Assembly (NCBI GenBank): GCA_948482415.1
Contig: CAOMFZ010000031.1
Coordinates: 1-16,039, forward strand
Length of the DNA stretch: 16,039 nucleotides
DNA from: an uncultured Mailhella sp.
GTDB lineage: Bacteria; Desulfobacterota; Desulfovibrionia; Desulfovibrionales; Desulfovibrionaceae
Direction of reading: 5' to 3'
Position numbers and translations under genes: made by a program. Below are positions 6,273-15,617 of the stretch, piece after piece (the first letter of the stretch is position 1; every line of letters begins with the position of its first letter). The notes beneath the pieces are model-generated. The model worked only from the letters and a program-made list of their open reading frames with translations, made no database searches and was not told the DNA's origin.

Positions 6273-6410
6273 TAGAGCGTTTCCGGTAAATCTTGCAACT
6301 TTTATTTTTCTACACTTTTATATTAAAAAGTTTTGAGAGAGGGTACAGGGAGAGAACTTTTTCAAAAGTTCTTTCCCTGTAAAATTGCAAGTAGTTCCGG
6401 AAATGCTCTA
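6273..6410. repeat. MITE-like inverted-repeat element, copy B
   Basis: Second copy of the element at 2547-2681. Its ends are GAGCGTTTCCGG (6275-6286) and CCGGAAATGCTC (6397-6408), each flanked by TA (6273-6274 and 6409-6410). The inverted ends continue inward with CTTGCAACTTTTA and TAAAATTGCAAG, about 30 bases each side. The inner hairpin (6345-6380) has arms ACAGGGA and TCCCTGT, where copy A has GCAGGGG and CCCCTGC. Two arm positions have thus changed in matched pairs. Its right boundary forms the TAG stop codon of pbpC on the minus strand. No transposase is encoded. It may also serve as the transcription terminator of the a2m-pbpC operon, because no other is visible there. Confidence 0.72.
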
Positions 6411-8762
6411 AAAGCTTGCTTTTTCCACTTTAAAGGAAAAATAGCTGGAGCGGCCAAATTCATCCACCGCATAGACCGTATGCATGCCAACTGTGGGAAC
6501 ATACGTCAAACCAATATTTTTTTCCGTATAGCCAAGATAAGCGTCATCCACAAACCAATGCACAAGGCGCACATCAGGGTCAACATCAGCAAGCAGAGAG
6601 ATTTCCTGTGAATTTTTTATATCCTGCTGATATAAAACTCCTTTTACAGGCGAAATAATTCTAGGAACATTCCCCTGACCGGGCTGAACTTCATGCAGAC
6701 ACTGCAAACTGTACGGCGGCACAGGCTTTTTATGAATACCGGCTTTAGCAAATAAACGCTGCAATTCAACGGACCAGAACTCATACACTTTTTCTTCAGT
6801 CACGCCTGCAATTTCTTTACATTCACGCAGACCGGTCTCTTTATTGATAAGGATTTTCCGAAGCACACCCGTATCTTTTATGGGCGATTTACCGGGAATA
6901 AAATATGCCTGCACCTTGGGCATGTCCGCACATAAAGCAAGATTAACATCACCCGTTGACTCGCAAACATCTATTTCTTTGACATTGAGCTTATCTTTTG
7001 TAAACCATGGCTTCTCAAGTCCCCCCTGCATTTGCTGCAATTTTTCTGCTGCTTGAAAAAATAAGGGCAAAGCCACATTTGCGCCAATAAAATTCGGATT
7101 AGGGCTTGCGTCAAAATTGCCTATCCACACCACTAAAACATAGGGACCAAATATCCCCGCGGTGAGGGCGTCACGCTGTCCATTGGAAGTACCAGTTTTC
7201 CATGAAGAAACCACAGAACTAAAGGGATACGGTGATTTTGTTTCCAGCATTTTTAATATAATATAGCTTGCTTCGGAACTCAAAAGCTGTTCTTCTTTTT
7301 CCCTGTTGTCAGCAGTCTGCGGATAATAACTGAGCTTTCTATAAAAACCGCGGTTGGCAAGCATGGCATATAACCCGGCAAGATCACGCAGACAAAGCTC
7401 TGCCCCGCCTAATACCAGAGCAAGCCCGTAATGCTCTTTTTTATACGGTAAAGTAATGCCTGCTTTTTGCAAAAATCCATATAAATCAGGGTATTTTAAT
7501 TGCTCAGCCAGATGAATGGCTGGAATATTTCTGCTGTTTTTTAATGCTTCGTCCGCGTACAATGGACCTGCAAAACGTCCGTCAGCATTTTCCGGCTCAT
7601 AGCCTGCAAAATTGCGTTCTGTATCCAAAAGAATACTCTTGGAATGGATAAGCCCCTGCTCTAAAGCAAGCCCATAAATAAAAGGTTTCAGCGTTGACCC
7701 ATAGGAACGGGGAATATTGGTTCCGTCAATTTGCCCGCTGATTGCTTCATTGTAAAAGTCAGCTGAACCCACCAGAGACAAAATTTCTCCGGTTTGCCAA
7801 TTTGCCAGCAGCATTGCCCCGTTATGAATGCCATAGGCTTTTTTATCCGCAGTATACCCCGCTAAAATCCGTTCCAGTTCTGTTTGCAGGGACAAATCCA
7901 AACTGGTCTTGATTTCCTGCTGTGACGGGAATAAGGCCTTTTTTTGCGGACGATTTTTATACATTTCCAGTACGGCATGGGGGCAGTGAAAAGGTAAATT
8001 TTTAGGCGCAAAAACCGTCAGCGGCAGCTTTGCAAAAAATGCAGTATACGGACTTGGCTTTTCTTTTTCCCACACAGAAAATAATCGTTCCCTTGCCTTA
8101 TCCCAGGCTGGATTGGGCTGTTTCAGCGGATTTCTTGCACGCGGATTTTGCGGAACAGTCACCAGAGCAATAATTTCTGCAAGGTTCAGCGCCGATAATT
8201 CCTTATGAAACCAGACAAAAGCACCTGCGCCAATTCCTTCCACATTGGAACCATAAGGAGCTAAATTCAGGTATGCTTCTAAAATTTCCTCTTTGGAATA
8301 ATGATATTCATAGACAAAAGCACGCCAAATCTGCCATATTTTTTTTAAAACAGTATCTGTTTTTGCCTGTTCAGAAAGCCGCACCAGCTGCATGGTAATA
8401 GTGGAAGCTCCAATTCGGCGTCCGCCCTTAAGCATACTCGCTGCTGCCCGTGCTATGGATAAAAAATTGACACCGTGGTGGGAATAAAAATCCCTGTCCT
8501 CATACAGTAAAGTTGCTTCAATTATATTCTGCGGAATTTGTTTTAATGGCACAAAATAACGATATTTCTGGTCTTCGCTCAGGCTCAGCCAAAGAAGTTC
8601 CCCGTTTCTATCGCGAATACACCAGGAAAACTCCGCCTTTTCATAAAGTTCCGGCTTCGCGCTCAGAACAATGCCGGCAGCAAAAAGAAAAAAAGGTACA
8701 AGCAAAACCAAAAGCATACGCTTTTTTTTGGTTTTAAAGCTTGTACCCGTTTGTTTTAACAT
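6408..8762 (-). CDS. pbpC: Penicillin-binding protein 1C, bifunctional glycosyltransferase/transpeptidase
   Basis: Periplasmic, membrane-anchored peptidoglycan synthase of 784 residues. An N-terminal helix (about 16-34) anchors it. The GT51 transglycosylase domain has catalytic Glu88 in LLYEDRDFYSHHGVN and RRIGASTITMQ (115-125). The transpeptidase domain has SxxK at Ser356-Lys359 (GSTLKPF), SRN at 410-412 and KTGTS at 522-526. A C-terminal BiPBP_C-type beta domain (from about residue 695) is the mark of PBP1C. It begins 3 bases after the macroglobulin stop with no strong ribosome site, so it is probably translated by coupling. The stop codon TAG is made by the end of repeat copy B, so the last residues may have been set by that insertion. 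All catalytic motifs are intact. Confidence 0.95.
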   Translation of the reverse strand: MLKQTGTSFKTKKKRMLLVLLVPFFLFAAGIVLSAKPELYEKAEFSWCIRDRNGELLWLSLSEDQKYRYFVPLKQIPQNIIEATLLYEDRDFYSHHGVNFLSIARAAASMLKGGRRIGASTITMQLVRLSEQAKTDTVLKKIWQIWRAFVYEYHYSKEEILEAYLNLAPYGSNVEGIGAGAFVWFHKELSALNLAEIIALVTVPQNPRARNPLKQPNPAWDKARERLFSVWEKEKPSPYTAFFAKLPLTVFAPKNLPFHCPHAVLEMYKNRPQKKALFPSQQEIKTSLDLSLQTELERILAGYTADKKAYGIHNGAMLLANWQTGEILSLVGSADFYNEAISGQIDGTNIPRSYGSTLKPFIYGLALEQGLIHSKSILLDTERNFAGYEPENADGRFAGPLYADEALKNSRNIPAIHLAEQLKYPDLYGFLQKAGITLPYKKEHYGLALVLGGAELCLRDLAGLYAMLANRGFYRKLSYYPQTADNREKEEQLLSSEASYIILKMLETKSPYPFSSVVSSWKTGTSNGQRDALTAGIFGPYVLVVWIGNFDASPNPNFIGANVALPLFFQAAEKLQQMQGGLEKPWFTKDKLNVKEIDVCESTGDVNLALCADMPKVQAYFIPGKSPIKDTGVLRKILINKETGLRECKEIAGVTEEKVYEFWSVELQRLFAKAGIHKKPVPPYSLQCLHEVQPGQGNVPRIISPVKGVLYQQDIKNSQEISLLADVDPDVRLVHWFVDDAYLGYTEKNIGLTYVPTVGMHTVYAVDEFGRSSYFSFKVEKASF

Positions 8763-8765
8763 AGA

Positions 8766-11700
8766 TTATTCTGCAATTATTCTGATATGTTGTATGGATA
8801 AATCGCGGGCATAGAGCAGTGCATTTTCCACAGATTGGGCAGTAATATCAGGCAAGACAAAATTACCTTTATTGCCTACACGCACTTTATAGCGGAAAAC
8901 GGTTTCGCGGTTTTCCAAGGTAGCAAATAAAAAGGCTCTGTCTTCCTGTCTGTCTGCAAATTCAACCTGCATGTCATTTTCCTGTTCATTATCGGCAGTA
9001 CGTTTGCCCTGCAAAGTTCTAAAACTTGCCGTTTCACCGGATTTTGCGGTTACAAATTCAAAGGCAGCAGGCAGAATATCGGTTATCATTACTTGCTCTG
9101 CCTTGCCTGTCTGTGACTTTGCTTTGATTGCCACCACAATTTCCTGTCCAATGTGGAAATCCTTGACAATATTGCCGTCTGCATCACGAAATTCACGGAT
9201 AATGGCAAAAGCCTGTTTTTCCTTTTCTGCAAAACGGTTTTTATCATACCCTGTTACGCTTACCTGATAGAAAAGCGGCTTGTCTGCCTGAATTTGCACA
9301 CGTTTTATGGCTTCAATCTGTGCAGAATTTTCCAGTTTAATGCTTTGGCTGTAATCGTTTTTCTCTTCAATGACGCCTTGCGTGATATTTTTGCCGTTTT
9401 CATCAAGGAACATCAGCTGTGCCTTCGTCTTTTGCAGTTCCTGCCTGCTTCCGTTTTCAATAATTGCCCGAATTGCCAAGGCTTCAGAACCCGGTGCAAA
9501 ATATTCCTGCAATAAGCTGTACATTTCCTGCATAATTTGCTGTGTTTTTTCATTATCCAGTCTATCGGCAAAATGTCTGGTAATGATTTCAAAATACAAA
9601 GCCCGTTCGCAAAGTCCGTCAAACCAAGTGTAATACTTTTGTTTTTCCGCATGGTCAGGATTGTATTTTGCCACAAACATATCCGCAAGCTCATCCTGCA
9701 TCATCAATTTCATGGAACCAGCCATAAGGGACGCCGCAATATCGCTTTCCCAATCCGGAGCATTTTGCTGCAGCCATGTGGTCAGATTCGCCATGATTTG
9801 GGAAGTGATAATACCGTTTCTGGTGAGCCCCCATGCGCCATAGGCAAGGGCTCTGGCTTCGCTCAAATCCTTAGGCATTTGCACAAGCATTCTTTGCATA
9901 CTGTTCAGCACATTATCAAAAAGATAACTCGGCACAGCAATGCCTTTTTCCCGTGCTGTTGTCAGGAAATCTAAAATAAAGGAAAGTTCATAGGTTGATA
10001 AAGCCCCGTAATGGTCAAAACGATAAAAGACATCACGATAAGTATAACGGCTTTCCAGCAGCTTTATACAATCCAATATCTGTGCGCGGACAGCCTCTTC
10101 TTCAAAACTTTCGAGAAACGGTGCATATTCTTTGTGTTCCAGCAAATAAAGCAAAGGCATTGCCTTGGCTGTCTGCTGCATGGTGCTTGGATACCAGCAC
10201 ATGGTATCCCGCTGCAAAAGTGCCTGTACATAAGGAATCGGAGCAGAAGATACGCTTGCTGTCACACCTGCAAACTGCGGATACAGAGAACGGCTCAGCA
10301 AACTTTCATGTGCATAGGCAGAATTTTTTTCCGTAAGCATGCCAAGTTCTGCGGAACTGTAGAGAGCAGAAGCAGGACGCACAGAAACAGATACCGGCAT
10401 GGTCACTTTCAGACCGCTCTTCTTTTCCTGTACAGTAAAGAACAGTGATTTTTCGCCTAAAACATCTGCATCATCCTTTACTTTCGCGCGGATATTGACA
10501 AGGTTTTGCTTATTTTCTTCAAGGGGCAGCGCAGGAACATTCTCTCCCATCACTTCAAAGGCATTGCCTAAATCAAGGGAAAGTTCCATTTCTTTGCGGC
10601 TTTTATCCCTGCGCATATCCGTGAGCAAAAGCGTCATTTCAAATTCATCACCAGGTGAAACAAAGGCAGGCACATGAGGCTGAATAATCACTTCTGCCTG
10701 ACAATACACATCTTTTTGCACGGCATTGACCTTCGTATCGGAACATGCCACCGCAAAAATGCGCAGATTGCCGTTATAGGTGTCAGGAACAGGGATTTTT
10801 ACGTTCGTGCCTTTTTTATCTGCATCTAAAAGCCCGGACCAATACACTGCTGATTTATGATTACGCACTTTGAAAGGATTTGCTCCTGCGTCACGCATGG
10901 CATTTGCCATTTTTGCAGACATCAGGCTCACACCGCCGCCGAATTTTGCCAATTCTTTTTGCATGAGCGAAAATTCCGGCATAAGCATATCCAAATATTG
11001 ATAGGTCTGCACAGACAGCGCTCTATTTAAGAAAAGCTCTTTCAAAGGGTCAGGACACTGATAACCGGTAAGCTGAGTAATGCCCTCATCAACAGCATAG
11101 ACAAGTACTTTAGCCGGCTCATTTGTTTGTACTGATACTTCAAGATCCTGTCCGGGACGAGCAACAAAATTCTTTTCACCATTGCCGACAGTTACCTGCA
11201 CATCAAGCCTGCGTTTGGAAATATCCACGGTAAAGGGCAAAACAACACTGGCGCAGGGCTCAACAAAAATTTCCCTGTCATCAATATTTCTGAAATACAA
11301 AACATTAAGATAGGCTTTTCCCTCTAAATCTTTTGGAATTTCAATATATTGGACATCGTCACCCCTCTTTGCTTTAAACCATTTTTCTGCATATACCTTA
11401 TCCCGTTCAAGGGTAATAAGCCCCATTCCCTCATACGGAGCTTTCAGCGCTATTTTAATATTTTCCCCTGCCTTATATTCTTTTGTATCAATTATTGCCT
11501 GTAATGCCGCAGCCTTATATTCATTAAATTGGACTTGGCTGTCACCCGCCACAGTATAACGAACCTGCAGCCGCGTTACGCCCTTTTTATCTTTTAAGAC
11601 AAGAAGTTTATCGCCCACACTTGTTGTATCAAGGCTCAAATTCAAAACTTTTGCGCCAAGCTCAATTTTTGTTTCAGAAATCAATTTTTCACGGCGAACC

Positions 11701-14513
11701 TTGGTATATTGATACTTTCCGTCCACTTTTACCAGGCTTTTGACAAGCTCCGATTCATAAAGCTCTGCGGCAAGTTCACCCATGGCACAGGGTTTTGCAA
11801 GAGCGTCCAAAGCAATAATTTCAAGATTTGCCTTTTCATTTTGGGTCAAGAAATCCAAATTGCTTTGTGTTTTATACCCCACAACAGCCGCAAGCGGAGA
11901 AACACTCAGCACGTCTTTCACAATAATACCGGAACCGCCTTGTGCATCCTGCACTTCTGCCTGCAGGGTCAAAGCTAAACTTTCATCAGTTATGGCATTG
12001 GTATCAAGCTTAATCCGGGCTTTTCCCTCTGCGTCGGTCACAACCTTGCCAAGTACCTGCACATTGGTTTTATCTGCCTTGCCTGCATCATAAAATTTAA
12101 ATGTCTTGTATTCATTATCAAAGCTAAAGCGCATTGGATTTGCAATAAGTTTGGCATTGACAGTATTATTAATAGCAGGCGAACCAAATAAATTCTGCAC
12201 ACTGACAGTATAAACAAGGTCCTGCAAATCTTTCTTGCTGTACCAGTATTTCTTGCTTTCTAAAGAATTGCTGATCTGCGCTTTTATAGTATCAGGCGTG
12301 AAATCCATGACATGAAAATCCTTTGAAACCAACAGCGCAGAATTATCCGCCTTTTCAATTTGGAAATTATAGACGCCGCTCACAGCATTATCAGGAAGTT
12401 TACAGGAAAACTCGCCCATGCCCTCACGGGACAAGCTTATTTTTTGCTTGCTGATAATTTGCCCGTTGCCGGCATAGACTGTTCCGGAAAGCGGCACATT
12501 TTCCAGCGCAGTTTTGTCAAAATCTCCTTGTTTTAAAATAAAACCAAAATACGCTGTTTCCCCTGCTCTATATATATCGCGCTGATTAAAAATAAAACCG
12601 TTCAGACTCTTTTCAGAAAAGATTTTTCCGGAGGTATTGATTTTATTTTGCGGACGCAGGGCAAACTGATAATCCGGATAGGGCAAAACTGCCATATCAT
12701 CTTTATAGCTTGCCACAATGGCGGTCACTTGTTTTTCCCGCTCAAAGCCCTGCAAAGACGGCAGAGAAACTACTCCGTTTCTGTCAGTTTTTCCGCTGAA
12801 AAGAGCAATGCCATTAGCGCCTAAAACTTCAATCGCTGCCCCGCCAATGGGCTTGCCTGTTGGCAAAGACATAAGATACGCTTTGACATGTTCTTCACTC
12901 TCATCAGTTTTCACAATCAGCCCAAGATCGCTGAGCATGATAAAACGCGCATCACTGGCAACAGTCACATCACCTTTCTGCGCGGTCACCGTCACATGGA
13001 AAAAGCCCTTATCATTTTTCACAAAGGGTGATAAATCCAAAGAACTAAACTGAGCTTTTCCCTCATTGACAAAAACCAAAGGCAAATCCCCCTCATGGAC
13101 AATACTCATGGAATCAAGCTGATAGCCGTACACTTCATCGTATTGCGCCTGACGCAGCAGCGGCACATAGGAATTAATAAATTCCGGACGAATTTGGCGT
13201 ACTGTATAATGGAGTTTATCCGCATTGCGCGCATAAAGAGAGAGTTTTTTATCTCCATGCAATGAAAGCAATGAACCTTTTTGCATAATCTTTACAGTAC
13301 TGTCCAAAGCTTGAAACTGCACTAATAGACTGATATTATTATCAATCACAAAACCATCCGGACCTTGGACTGGTGCAGAAAAAGTGACTAAAGCACATCT
13401 CTCTGCTTCAATATCCGTATCAGGGGCAAGCATAAGAAAACGCGCCGCATCGTCGGTATTATTCATAATGTTCAGTTTCAAAGGCTCAGATTTATTCAAA
13501 ACATCAGGTGTAATTTCAGCAAATGACCACCATGTATACGGCGGATTATTTTTATCCTCGCCCTTTACCTGCACTTTATCCCTTGGCAAAAGCACTGCCT
13601 GCATATTTTCAGTATTAAATTGCTTTGCCAAAACAGGCAGACTAAATTCTACAATGATATTTTGCTTTGCAGAAAGATTGGGTAAATTTTCAATGCCTGC
13701 TTCACAGCCAACCACCTTGAATATTTCATTCTTTGGGGGAACTTTTATCATATATTCCAACATTGGGGCTGACTTTCCGCCGTTTTCAGCCTGAAGACCG
13801 GCAGGAAGCTCAATTTTCACCTCTTCTGCCTTATCGCTTACTTTCAGCACAGGCAGAGAAAAGTATAAGATATTATTATGTAAATTGGTTTCAAGCTGCC
13901 CAAGACTCACGGTATTGGCATGAGCCGGCACAACACGAAACTTGGATTTTACATTTTCTTCTTTCATCGTATAATTGAAAGAAACGGAACCTGTAATCAT
14001 CATGGTTTCAATATGTTCGGGGTCAAATTTAAAATCACCGCTTATTTCAGGGAGCAAAGCCTGCGTAGTAAAAGTGACAGGTTTAGTAATCACTGTTAAC
14101 GCGGGTAAAGCATTTTCGCCAAATTCCACAGCATATTTTGTATTTGCCTGCCATTCTTCAGCCGGATAAAAAACAAGAGAAGTATCAGAAGCCCATTCCC
14201 ATTTTCCCTCAATCTGCGGCGTGATTTTTATTTGTTCAGTGCCGGGCAAAATATTTTGAAAACTGCGATTGCAAATTTCAAAGGCTTTTTTGCCATATTT
14301 TTCTTTACAAATTTGCTCATCAGCAGAAAAATACAAATACACGGGATCCTTTCCCTGCACTATTCGGATTATTTCATTTTCTGTTTGTTCATTGTAGGCA
14401 GTTTGTTCAAGTAAATAACGAATATTTTCAACAGTATTTTTTGCAAAGGCAAAAGTACTGCTCATACATATCATCAAAAAAGTAAGGAAAACAATTTTTT
14501 TCCAAGCTTTCAT
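8766..14513 (-). CDS. Bacterial alpha-2-macroglobulin (YfhM-like), thioester motif lost
   Basis: Very large periplasmic protein of the bacterial alpha-2-macroglobulin family, thought to trap invading proteases and so protect the envelope. I start it at the ATG at 14513 (1915 residues), with GGAGG 8 bases upstream. A signal peptide ending near SSTFAFA-K follows. No lipobox is present, whereas E. coli YfhM is a lipoprotein. An MG2-type segment (QRDIYRAGETAYFGFILKQ) lies near residue 640, and the A2M core (TYNGNLRIFAVA) near 1240. The thioester region reads WYPSTMQQTAKAMPLLYL: where active members have CxEQ, this protein has Thr1444-Met-Gln-Gln1447. A Cys lies five residues before. A C-terminal bMG10-like domain (REFRDADGNIVKDF, LPAAFE) follows. 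The gene is adjacent to pbpC, the classic arrangement for the family, and longer than E. coli YfhM (1653 residues). Confidence 0.92.
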   Translation of the reverse strand: MKAWKKIVFLTFLMICMSSTFAFAKNTVENIRYLLEQTAYNEQTENEIIRIVQGKDPVYLYFSADEQICKEKYGKKAFEICNRSFQNILPGTEQIKITPQIEGKWEWASDTSLVFYPAEEWQANTKYAVEFGENALPALTVITKPVTFTTQALLPEISGDFKFDPEHIETMMITGSVSFNYTMKEENVKSKFRVVPAHANTVSLGQLETNLHNNILYFSLPVLKVSDKAEEVKIELPAGLQAENGGKSAPMLEYMIKVPPKNEIFKVVGCEAGIENLPNLSAKQNIIVEFSLPVLAKQFNTENMQAVLLPRDKVQVKGEDKNNPPYTWWSFAEITPDVLNKSEPLKLNIMNNTDDAARFLMLAPDTDIEAERCALVTFSAPVQGPDGFVIDNNISLLVQFQALDSTVKIMQKGSLLSLHGDKKLSLYARNADKLHYTVRQIRPEFINSYVPLLRQAQYDEVYGYQLDSMSIVHEGDLPLVFVNEGKAQFSSLDLSPFVKNDKGFFHVTVTAQKGDVTVASDARFIMLSDLGLIVKTDESEEHVKAYLMSLPTGKPIGGAAIEVLGANGIALFSGKTDRNGVVSLPSLQGFEREKQVTAIVASYKDDMAVLPYPDYQFALRPQNKINTSGKIFSEKSLNGFIFNQRDIYRAGETAYFGFILKQGDFDKTALENVPLSGTVYAGNGQIISKQKISLSREGMGEFSCKLPDNAVSGVYNFQIEKADNSALLVSKDFHVMDFTPDTIKAQISNSLESKKYWYSKKDLQDLVYTVSVQNLFGSPAINNTVNAKLIANPMRFSFDNEYKTFKFYDAGKADKTNVQVLGKVVTDAEGKARIKLDTNAITDESLALTLQAEVQDAQGGSGIIVKDVLSVSPLAAVVGYKTQSNLDFLTQNEKANLEIIALDALAKPCAMGELAAELYESELVKSLVKVDGKYQYTKVRREKLISETKIELGAKVLNLSLDTTSVGDKLLVLKDKKGVTRLQVRYTVAGDSQVQFNEYKAAALQAIIDTKEYKAGENIKIALKAPYEGMGLITLERDKVYAEKWFKAKRGDDVQYIEIPKDLEGKAYLNVLYFRNIDDREIFVEPCASVVLPFTVDISKRRLDVQVTVGNGEKNFVARPGQDLEVSVQTNEPAKVLVYAVDEGITQLTGYQCPDPLKELFLNRALSVQTYQYLDMLMPEFSLMQKELAKFGGGVSLMSAKMANAMRDAGANPFKVRNHKSAVYWSGLLDADKKGTNVKIPVPDTYNGNLRIFAVACSDTKVNAVQKDVYCQAEVIIQPHVPAFVSPGDEFEMTLLLTDMRRDKSRKEMELSLDLGNAFEVMGENVPALPLEENKQNLVNIRAKVKDDADVLGEKSLFFTVQEKKSGLKVTMPVSVSVRPASALYSSAELGMLTEKNSAYAHESLLSRSLYPQFAGVTASVSSAPIPYVQALLQRDTMCWYPSTMQQTAKAMPLLYLLEHKEYAPFLESFEEEAVRAQILDCIKLLESRYTYRDVFYRFDHYGALSTYELSFILDFLTTAREKGIAVPSYLFDNVLNSMQRMLVQMPKDLSEARALAYGAWGLTRNGIITSQIMANLTTWLQQNAPDWESDIAASLMAGSMKLMMQDELADMFVAKYNPDHAEKQKYYTWFDGLCERALYFEIITRHFADRLDNEKTQQIMQEMYSLLQEYFAPGSEALAIRAIIENGSRQELQKTKAQLMFLDENGKNITQGVIEEKNDYSQSIKLENSAQIEAIKRVQIQADKPLFYQVSVTGYDKNRFAEKEKQAFAIIREFRDADGNIVKDFHIGQEIVVAIKAKSQTGKAEQVMITDILPAAFEFVTAKSGETASFRTLQGKRTADNEQENDMQVEFADRQEDRAFLFATLENRETVFRYKVRVGNKGNFVLPDITAQSVENALLYARDLSIQHIRIIAE

Positions 14514-14519
14514 ATTCAA

Positions 14520-14527
14520 GCCTCCAA
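14520..14527 (-). promoter_or_regulatory. Ribosome binding site deciding the macroglobulin start
   Basis: TTGGAGGC on the minus strand, 7-8 bases before the ATG at 14513. The frame is open a further 78 bases upstream, but that part overlaps the predicted promoter, and the protein from 14513 begins with a proper signal peptide. Confidence 0.8.
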
Positions 14528-14548
14528 AATCAAGCTGGTCAATTAAAA

Positions 14549-14577
14549 AATATAACGGATATACATATATAAGACAA
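14549..14577 (-). promoter_or_regulatory. Sigma-70-like promoter of the a2m-pbpC operon
   Basis: On the minus strand, TTGTCT (14577-14572) and TATATT (14554-14549) are separated by 17 bases. The -10 matches five of six consensus bases and the -35 four of six. Transcription would begin near 14542, leaving a short leader before the Shine-Dalgarno. Confidence 0.6.
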
Positions 14578-14599
14578 GTTAAAGCAAACAATTTTAAAT

Positions 14600-14632
14600 A
14601 AAAAAAAATCAGCCTGTTAGACTGATTTTTTC
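14600..14632 (-). terminator. Intrinsic terminator after fabD
   Basis: Minus-strand stem AATCAGTCT and AGGCTGATT (14627-14607) with loop AAC and one G-U pair, extended by flanking A/T pairs and followed by a long T run. It lies about 24 bases beyond the fabD stop and separates fabD from the macroglobulin promoter. The A/T flanks could also let it work on the plus strand. Confidence 0.85.
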
Positions 14633-14655
14633 ATAAAATAATTTACAGCAGAAAA

Positions 14656-15609
14656 TTAGCTGTTATTACTGATATAATTATCTGCTTCTTCAAGGTTTGG
14701 AATATGAATAGTTTCAAAGCAGCTGTCTGCGCCCTCATTGACCTTGATGATTTGACGCATCATACGGGTTAAAATGCCTTGAGGACCAAATTCAAACCAT
14801 TTGCGCACGCCATGTTCATATTGATTGCAAATAATTTCAATCCAATACACAGAAGAAGTCATTTGCTTTTTCATGGCAGAGCGGAGTTTTTCCGCTTCCG
14901 TCAAAGGTTCTCCGTTGATATTGCAGTACACAGGAAATTCTGCATCATGGAAATCAAGGGTGTTCAAATATTTTGCAAATTCATTGGACGCATCAGCCAT
15001 AAGCGGCGTATGGAATGCTCCGCTGACTGCAAGAGGAATACATTTGCCGCCCAAATCCTGCGCTTTTTCCACAACTTCTTCAAGAGCCTGTTTATGTCCG
15101 CTGATCGCAAACTGCCCGGGAGTATTTCTATTGGCGAGACGCACCAGTTTTCCGGAACGTTCAGACACTTCTTTGCAAAGATTTTCCACTTGTTCTGCAT
15201 TCAGGCGCAAAACCGCATACATGGAGCCAATGCCTTCCGGATCAGCGTCAGCCATAAGCTGACCGCGAAGAGAAACAGCTTTCAAGACATCATCAACGCT
15301 GAGTACTTTTGCCGCAGCAAGAGAGCTGAATTCACCAAGGCTATGCCCGGCAGTACACGTCGGCTTGATATATTCTTTTATATACATCCACAAAGCCAAG
15401 TTCACAACCGTAATTGCAGGCTGTAAATTGCGGGTATTTGCCATAAGCGCGTTGTCGTTGCTTTCCCAGTAAATCTCACGCAAAGGCACTCCGCTGATTT
15501 TTTCAGCCTTAAGCCACAGGTCTCTGGCTTCAGGACTTTTTTCAAACAAGCGTTTGCCCATGCCGAATTTTTGAGAACCCTGACCAGGAAATAATATTGC
15601 TATACTCAT
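14656..15609 (-). CDS. fabD: Malonyl-CoA:ACP transacylase FabD
   Basis: Cytosolic enzyme moving malonyl from CoA to acyl carrier protein to feed fatty acid elongation. At 317 residues it is close to the usual ~310. Motifs are FPGQGSQ at the N-terminus, the nucleophile elbow GHSLGEF with Ser90, Arg115 in SLRGQLM (binds the malonyl carboxylate), and His200 in SGAFHTPL. The C-terminal segment reads GPQGILTRM where GPGKVLTGL is usual; this should not affect catalysis. The start has AGGTGA seven bases upstream, overlapping the TAG of glpX, so the two are in one operon, 8 bases apart. The rest of a fab cluster is not in the window. Confidence 0.96.
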   Translation of the reverse strand: MSIAILFPGQGSQKFGMGKRLFEKSPEARDLWLKAEKISGVPLREIYWESNDNALMANTRNLQPAITVVNLALWMYIKEYIKPTCTAGHSLGEFSSLAAAKVLSVDDVLKAVSLRGQLMADADPEGIGSMYAVLRLNAEQVENLCKEVSERSGKLVRLANRNTPGQFAISGHKQALEEVVEKAQDLGGKCIPLAVSGAFHTPLMADASNEFAKYLNTLDFHDAEFPVYCNINGEPLTEAEKLRSAMKKQMTSSVYWIEIICNQYEHGVRKWFEFGPQGILTRMMRQIIKVNEGADSCFETIHIPNLEEADNYISNNS

Positions 15610-15617
15610 TTTATCAC

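Noticed and set aside
9537..9974. Plus-strand open frames of 120-145 codons opposite the macroglobulin gene
   Set aside because: Antisense shadows of a continuous 1915-codon gene. Their translations are Cys/His/Arg-rich without domains.
14779..15426. 215-codon open frame on the plus strand opposite fabD
   Set aside because: It is the antisense shadow of a well-recognised fabD with all catalytic motifs. It has no ribosome site and no recognisable domain.
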